A stretch of DNA of 42,281 bases from Clostridia bacterium (GTDB taxonomy: Bacteria; Bacillota; Clostridia; Christensenellales; Aristaeellaceae): contig JAFRFY010000028.1 in NCBI GenBank assembly GCA_017434085.1, forward strand, positions 1 through 42,281. Reading direction: 5' to 3'. Shown here one piece after another: positions 39,117 through 42,281 of this stretch. A program made the translations under genes and the position numbers. Positions within the stretch are counted from its first letter, which is position 1. Each line of letters opens with the position of its first letter. The notes below the pieces were generated by a model, which was given only the letters and a program-made list of their open reading frames with translations, was not told the origin of the DNA and did not search any database.

Positions 39117-40466
39117 ATGCGCAGGGAGACGATGCTTACCCCCGATTGCTCCGCGGTGCGGGGCAGGCGGCTGCTGGTCGCGCTGTCCGGCGGTGCGGAC
39201 TCGGTGGCGCTTCTGTCGATGCTCTCCCGGGCTCGGGAGGTATACGGCCTTACGCTGTTCGCCGCCCACCTGGACCACGGCATCCGCCCCGAGAGCGCGG
39301 AGGACGCCGCCTTCTGCCGCGCGCTGTGCGAAAAATTTGACGTCCCCTTCCTGTGCAGGCGCGCGGACGTGCCCGCCGAGGCCATAAAGCGGCGCATGGG
39401 ATTGGAGACCGTCGCCCGAGAACTGCGCTACGAATGGCTTCGACAGTGCAAAGCCGAGACGCGCTCGGACTACATCGCCCTGGCCCACCACATGGACGAC
39501 CAGGCCGAGACGGTGCTGATGCACCTCTCCCGCGGCACGGGCCCCGAGGGCATCGGCGGCATGCAGGCGCTGTCGGGCGACCTCTACCGGCCGCTGCTTC
39601 CGTTCCGCAAGGCCGAGCTGGTCGAATACCTCAAGGCAAACGGCCTTTCGTGGCGGGAGGACTTCACCAACTCAATCGACGACAACCCCCGCAACGCCAT
39701 CCGCGCGCATGTGATCCCCGATTTGGAGAAAAGCTATCCCCAGTTCGTCCGTGCGGCGGCGCGCTACGCCTCCGCCGCGCAGATCGAGAGCGACTGCCTC
39801 GCTGATCTGACGCGGGCATATCTTGAAAAAAACCGCTTCGGCAGCGACCGCCTGTCGTGGCTGGAGCTTACCGACCTTCCCCACCGGGCGGTACTCCGGC
39901 GGGCGATCCGCGCGGCCTGTCCGGAGGCTGTGGACTGGGACGGCCTCAACGCGCTGGAGGCGCTGTGCCATGCGCCCCGCGGCAAGATCGACATCGGCAA
40001 AAACCGGTATGCCGAGCGCGCGGGAGATCGTCTGTATTTTGTCCCAAAACAGCCTGCGGCAATCCCGCCGGTACCGCTGTCCCTGGATGGCGAAACGCTT
40101 TGCCCGTCGCTTTGCCGCATCGCGGCGACGCCCTGCGCGCCCGTGCCCATACGGGACGACCCCTGGCGGCAGGTGCTGAACGCCGCGGCGCTTCACGGCG
40201 CGGTGGTGCGCACCCGGCGGGAAGGCGACCGCATACGCCCGCTGGGCGGCGGCGACAAGCTGCTGTCGGATTACTTCATCGACAAAAAGATCGACCGTCC
40301 GCTCCGGGATGCTGTGCCCCTCGTGGCCGTGGGCGGCCGCGTGCACTGGGTGTGCGGGCTGGGCATCTCGCAGGAGGCGTCGGTAAAACCCGGCGACAGC
40401 GCCGTGCGGCTGGAATGTGAATGCGATACAATACTATACAACGGAGGTAAGCATCATGCGGAATGA
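39117..40466 (+). CDS. tilS: tRNA(Ile)-lysidine synthase
   Basis: 449-residue enzyme that converts C34 of tRNA-Ile(CAU) to lysidine using ATP, so that this tRNA reads AUA as isoleucine. The N-terminal PP-loop motif is ALSGGADSVALL (22-33), with AAHLDHGIRPES, ALAHHMDDQAETVLMHLSRGTG following, and a C-terminal TilS domain with RREGDRIRPLGGGDKLLSDYFID-type text near 370-395. The ATG at 39117 has GGAGGG seven bases upstream. Its end overlaps hpt by 11 bases. Many AUA codons in this window depend on its product. Confidence 0.95.
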   Translation: MRRETMLTPDCSAVRGRRLLVALSGGADSVALLSMLSRAREVYGLTLFAAHLDHGIRPESAEDAAFCRALCEKFDVPFLCRRADVPAEAIKRRMGLETVARELRYEWLRQCKAETRSDYIALAHHMDDQAETVLMHLSRGTGPEGIGGMQALSGDLYRPLLPFRKAELVEYLKANGLSWREDFTNSIDDNPRNAIRAHVIPDLEKSYPQFVRAAARYASAAQIESDCLADLTRAYLEKNRFGSDRLSWLELTDLPHRAVLRRAIRAACPEAVDWDGLNALEALCHAPRGKIDIGKNRYAERAGDRLYFVPKQPAAIPPVPLSLDGETLCPSLCRIAATPCAPVPIRDDPWRQVLNAAALHGAVVRTRREGDRIRPLGGGDKLLSDYFIDKKIDRPLRDAVPLVAVGGRVHWVCGLGISQEASVKPGDSAVRLECECDTILYNGGKHHAE

Positions 40467-41004
40467 CATCGAGAGGATCATGCTGACCGAGGAACAGATT
40501 CAAAGCCGCGTCAAGGAATTGGGCGCCCAGCTTGCCGCGGACTACGCGGGCAAGAACCCCGTGATGATCTGCATACTGAAGGGCTCCACCATGTTCTTCG
40601 CCGACCTGCTGCGGGCCATGCCCATACGGCTGACCATGGACTTCATGGCGGTCTCCAGCTACGGCAGGAGCACCAAGTCCTCCGGCGAGGTGGAGATCCG
40701 CAAGGACCTGTCCGGCTCCATCGAGCACCGGGACGCCGTCATCGTGGAGGACATCATCGACTCCGGCTTCACGCTGAGCTACCTGTCCCGCATGCTCTCC
40801 GCCCGCGGGGCGAAGTCCATCAGGATCTGCACGCTGCTGGACAAGCCCGCCCGCCGCGCCCCCGGCATCACGCTCAAGGCGGACTACTCCGGCTTTGAGA
40901 TCGAGGACGCCTTCGTGGTGGGCTACGGCCTGGACTACGACGAGGCCTACCGCAACCTGCCCTACATCGGCGTTTTGAAGCCCTCCGTGTACGAAAATAA
41001 CTGA
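40456..41004 (+). CDS. hpt: Hypoxanthine phosphoribosyltransferase
   Basis: 182-residue purine salvage enzyme converting hypoxanthine (and guanine) plus PRPP to IMP or GMP. The PRPP-binding signature is VIVEDIIDSGFTL, and MICILKGSTMFFADLLRA, VSSYGRSTKSSGEV (flexible loop) and FVVGYGLDYDEAYRNLPYIG are typical of the family. The ATG at 40456 lies inside the tilS end, after ACGGAGGTAAGC, so translation is coupled. Length is normal. Confidence 0.96.
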   Translation: MRNDIERIMLTEEQIQSRVKELGAQLAADYAGKNPVMICILKGSTMFFADLLRAMPIRLTMDFMAVSSYGRSTKSSGEVEIRKDLSGSIEHRDAVIVEDIIDSGFTLSYLSRMLSARGAKSIRICTLLDKPARRAPGITLKADYSGFEIEDAFVVGYGLDYDEAYRNLPYIGVLKPSVYENN

Positions 41005-41028
41005 TTTGTACTTTCATCCCGACGAAAA

Positions 41029-41046
41029 AGCGGTTATAATACCGCT
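41029..41046 (+). promoter_or_regulatory. Putative ftsH promoter with symmetric arms
   Basis: TATAAT (41035-41040) is flanked by AGCGGT and ACCGCT, a 6-base inverted repeat centred on the -10. A weak -35 (TTTCAT, 41012-41017) has a 17-base spacer. A second inverted repeat, AAGAACGGC/GCCGTCTT, lies at about 41050-41072 in the leader. Confidence 0.45.
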
Positions 41047-41093
41047 GTAAAGAACGGCCATAAAGCCGTCTTCCGAAAGAGAGGAACCCCGTT

Positions 41094-42281
41094 TTGAACA
41101 AGAAACCCCTGCGCAAGGTCCTTCAAGGGCCGCTGATGTACCTGCTGCTGCTGGCGGTGATATTGCTGGTGGTGCACATGCTGACCGACGGCACCGGCGC
41201 TCAACCCAAGTCCATCAGCTATTCCACGCTGCTGGAGTGGGTGGAGGCCGACCTCCGGCACAGCCAGGGCGAAACCCTTCCCGAGGAGCAGAAGGGCATG
41301 ACCCTCTCCACGGTGGTGATACAGTCCAACACGCTGATGGGCGTCACCGAGGAGAACCAGGCCAGCTACGAGCTGACCGGCAACTACGACATCACCTGCG
41401 TCCTCCCCAGCGAGGCCCAGTTCTACGCCGACGTCAGCGCCATCTATGAAAGCGTGCTGGGCCGCAAGGTCAGCCCCACGGAGTACGAATTCAACATCAC
41501 CTCCAAGCTGCCCGCCCAGGCGGCCTGGTGGGTGGAATGGGTGCCGCTGCTGATCACCATGGTGCTCTTCGGCGCGCTGTGGTACTTCCTGATGCGCCAG
41601 CAGACCGGCGGCGGCAAGGGCATGATGAGCTTCGGCAAGTCCCGGGCCCGCATGACCGACCCCAACGGCAACAAGGTCACCTTCAACGACGTGGCCGGCG
41701 CCGACGAGGAAAAGGAAGAGCTCAAGGAGATCGTGGAGTTTCTGAAAAACCCCCAGCGCTTCACCAAGGTGGGTGCGCGCATCCCCACGGGCGTGTTGCT
41801 GGTGGGCCCGCGCGGCACGGGCCAGACCCTGCTGGCCCGGGCCGTGGCCGGCGCGGCCGGGGTGCCCTTCTTCACCATCTCCGGCTCGGCCGTCGGGGAG
41901 AGGTGCGGGGGCGTCGGCGCGAGCCGCGTGCGCGACCTGTGCGACCAGGCCAAAAAGAACGCCCCCGCCATCGTGTTCATCGACGAAATCGACGCCGTGG
42001 GCCGTCACCGCGGCGCGGGCCTGGGCGGCGGGCACGACGAGCGCGAACAGACCCTGAACCAATTGCTGGTGGAAATGGCCGGCTTCACCGCCACTGAAGG
42101 TGTGATTGTCCTGGCCGCCACCACCCGGCGGGACATCCTTGACCCGGCGCTATTGCGACCCGGCCGGTTTGACCACCAGGTGACGGTGAATTATCCCGAC
42201 GTGAACGGCCGCATCGCCATTTTGAAGGTACATTCCAAGGGCAAGCCCCTGGGCCCGGACGTGGATTTGGACAACATTGCC
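41094..42281 (+). CDS. ftsH: FtsH-family membrane AAA protein with degenerate ATPase motifs (partial)
   Basis: First 396 residues of an FtsH-family protein, cut by the window end. Start TTG at 41094 after GAGAGG; no ATG is available in frame. Two membrane helices (about 14-31 and 146-166) enclose an extracytoplasmic domain, then the AAA domain (about 198 on). Conserved: [16 protein letters not shown], Walker [13 protein letters not shown] (293-304), and the arginine-finger segment ALLRPGRFD. Altered: Walker A is GPRGTGQT, with Lys replaced by Gln244 and Pro by Arg240; pore loop 1 FVG is CGG (Cys271); sensor-1 Asn is Thr344; VEMDGF is VEMAGF (Ala329). ATP use would be crippled if this reading is right. 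The position after tilS-hpt is that of the normal ftsH. The protease HEXXH site lies beyond the window. Confidence 0.88.
   Translation, partial: MNKKPLRKVLQGPLMYLLLLAVILLVVHMLTDGTGAQPKSISYSTLLEWVEADLRHSQGETLPEEQKGMTLSTVVIQSNTLMGVTEENQASYELTGNYDITCVLPSEAQFYADVSAIYESVLGRKVSPTEYEFNITSKLPAQAAWWVEWVPLLITMVLFGALWYFLMRQQTGGGKGMMSFGKSRARMTDPNGNKVTFNDVAGADEEKEELKEIVEFLKNPQRFTKVGARIPTGVLLVGPRGTGQTLLARAVAGAAGVPFFTISGSAVGERCGGVGASRVRDLCDQAKKNAPAIVFIDEIDAVGRHRGAGLGGGHDEREQTLNQLLVEMAGFTATEGVIVLAATTRRDILDPALLRPGRFDHQVTVNYPDVNGRIAILKVHSKGKPLGPDVDLDNIA

Overview
The window looks like a chromosome segment of a GC-rich, endospore-forming Clostridia-type Firmicute, probably an uncultured gut lineage. The evidence is a set of sporulation genes (spoIIGA-sigE, spoIVB, ylmC/ymxH, a SpoIIP protein, a Spo0A-like regulator), strong AGGAGG ribosome binding sites, sigma-A promoters, preQ1-I and glycine riboswitches, and the Firmicute order tilS-hpt-ftsH. 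I saw no rRNA, tRNA, CRISPR array, transposase or phage gene. No lower taxon is claimed.

Left third (1-14.3 kb): a cyclic-di-GMP and accessory region. A minus-strand operon encodes a two-sensor GGDEF*-EAL protein followed by a dCache-GGDEF cyclase. Next come a PHP-domain phosphoesterase, a secreted protein of unknown function, a membrane TIR protein with Sel1 repeats, a CX3CX2C radical-SAM protein of the SPL-like family, a MATE exporter, a truncated alpha/beta hydrolase and a five-domain REC-GGDEF-GGDEF*-REC*-HD-GYP regulator.

Middle (14.3-30.7 kb): an RlmI-like rRNA methyltransferase, an RluF-like pseudouridine synthase with a phospholipase-D protein, a preQ1-I riboswitch controlling queT-queF, a second MATE exporter, an RpiR regulator with an HI0933-type flavoprotein, SpoIIP, a Spo0A-like protein whose phospho-acceptor Asp is Glu, a YprB-like nuclease with a TPR protein, a tandem glycine riboswitch upstream of glyA, a PrsW-like protease, a serine hydrolase and YlmC.

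Right third (30.7-42.3 kb): a spoIIGA promoter region with several Spo0A-box matches, spoIIGA and sigE (separated by a palindromic element), a galactose-type mglBAC operon, spoIVB with a candidate forespore promoter, and divergent tilS-hpt-ftsH. The FtsH, cut by the window edge, has lost its Walker A lysine, pore-loop aromatic and sensor-1 asparagine.

Non-coding structure is rich. Several intergenic gaps hold long imperfect palindromes. Two share a GGGCGATGAGGGCAT-type core, and two have arms built from short tandem units. A perfect 46-bp palindrome lies between mglB and spoIVB. Isoleucine codon choice also looks context dependent: Ile before Leu or Phe is mostly ATA, although the genome is GC-rich. 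All domain calls are made by eye from motifs, without database searches.
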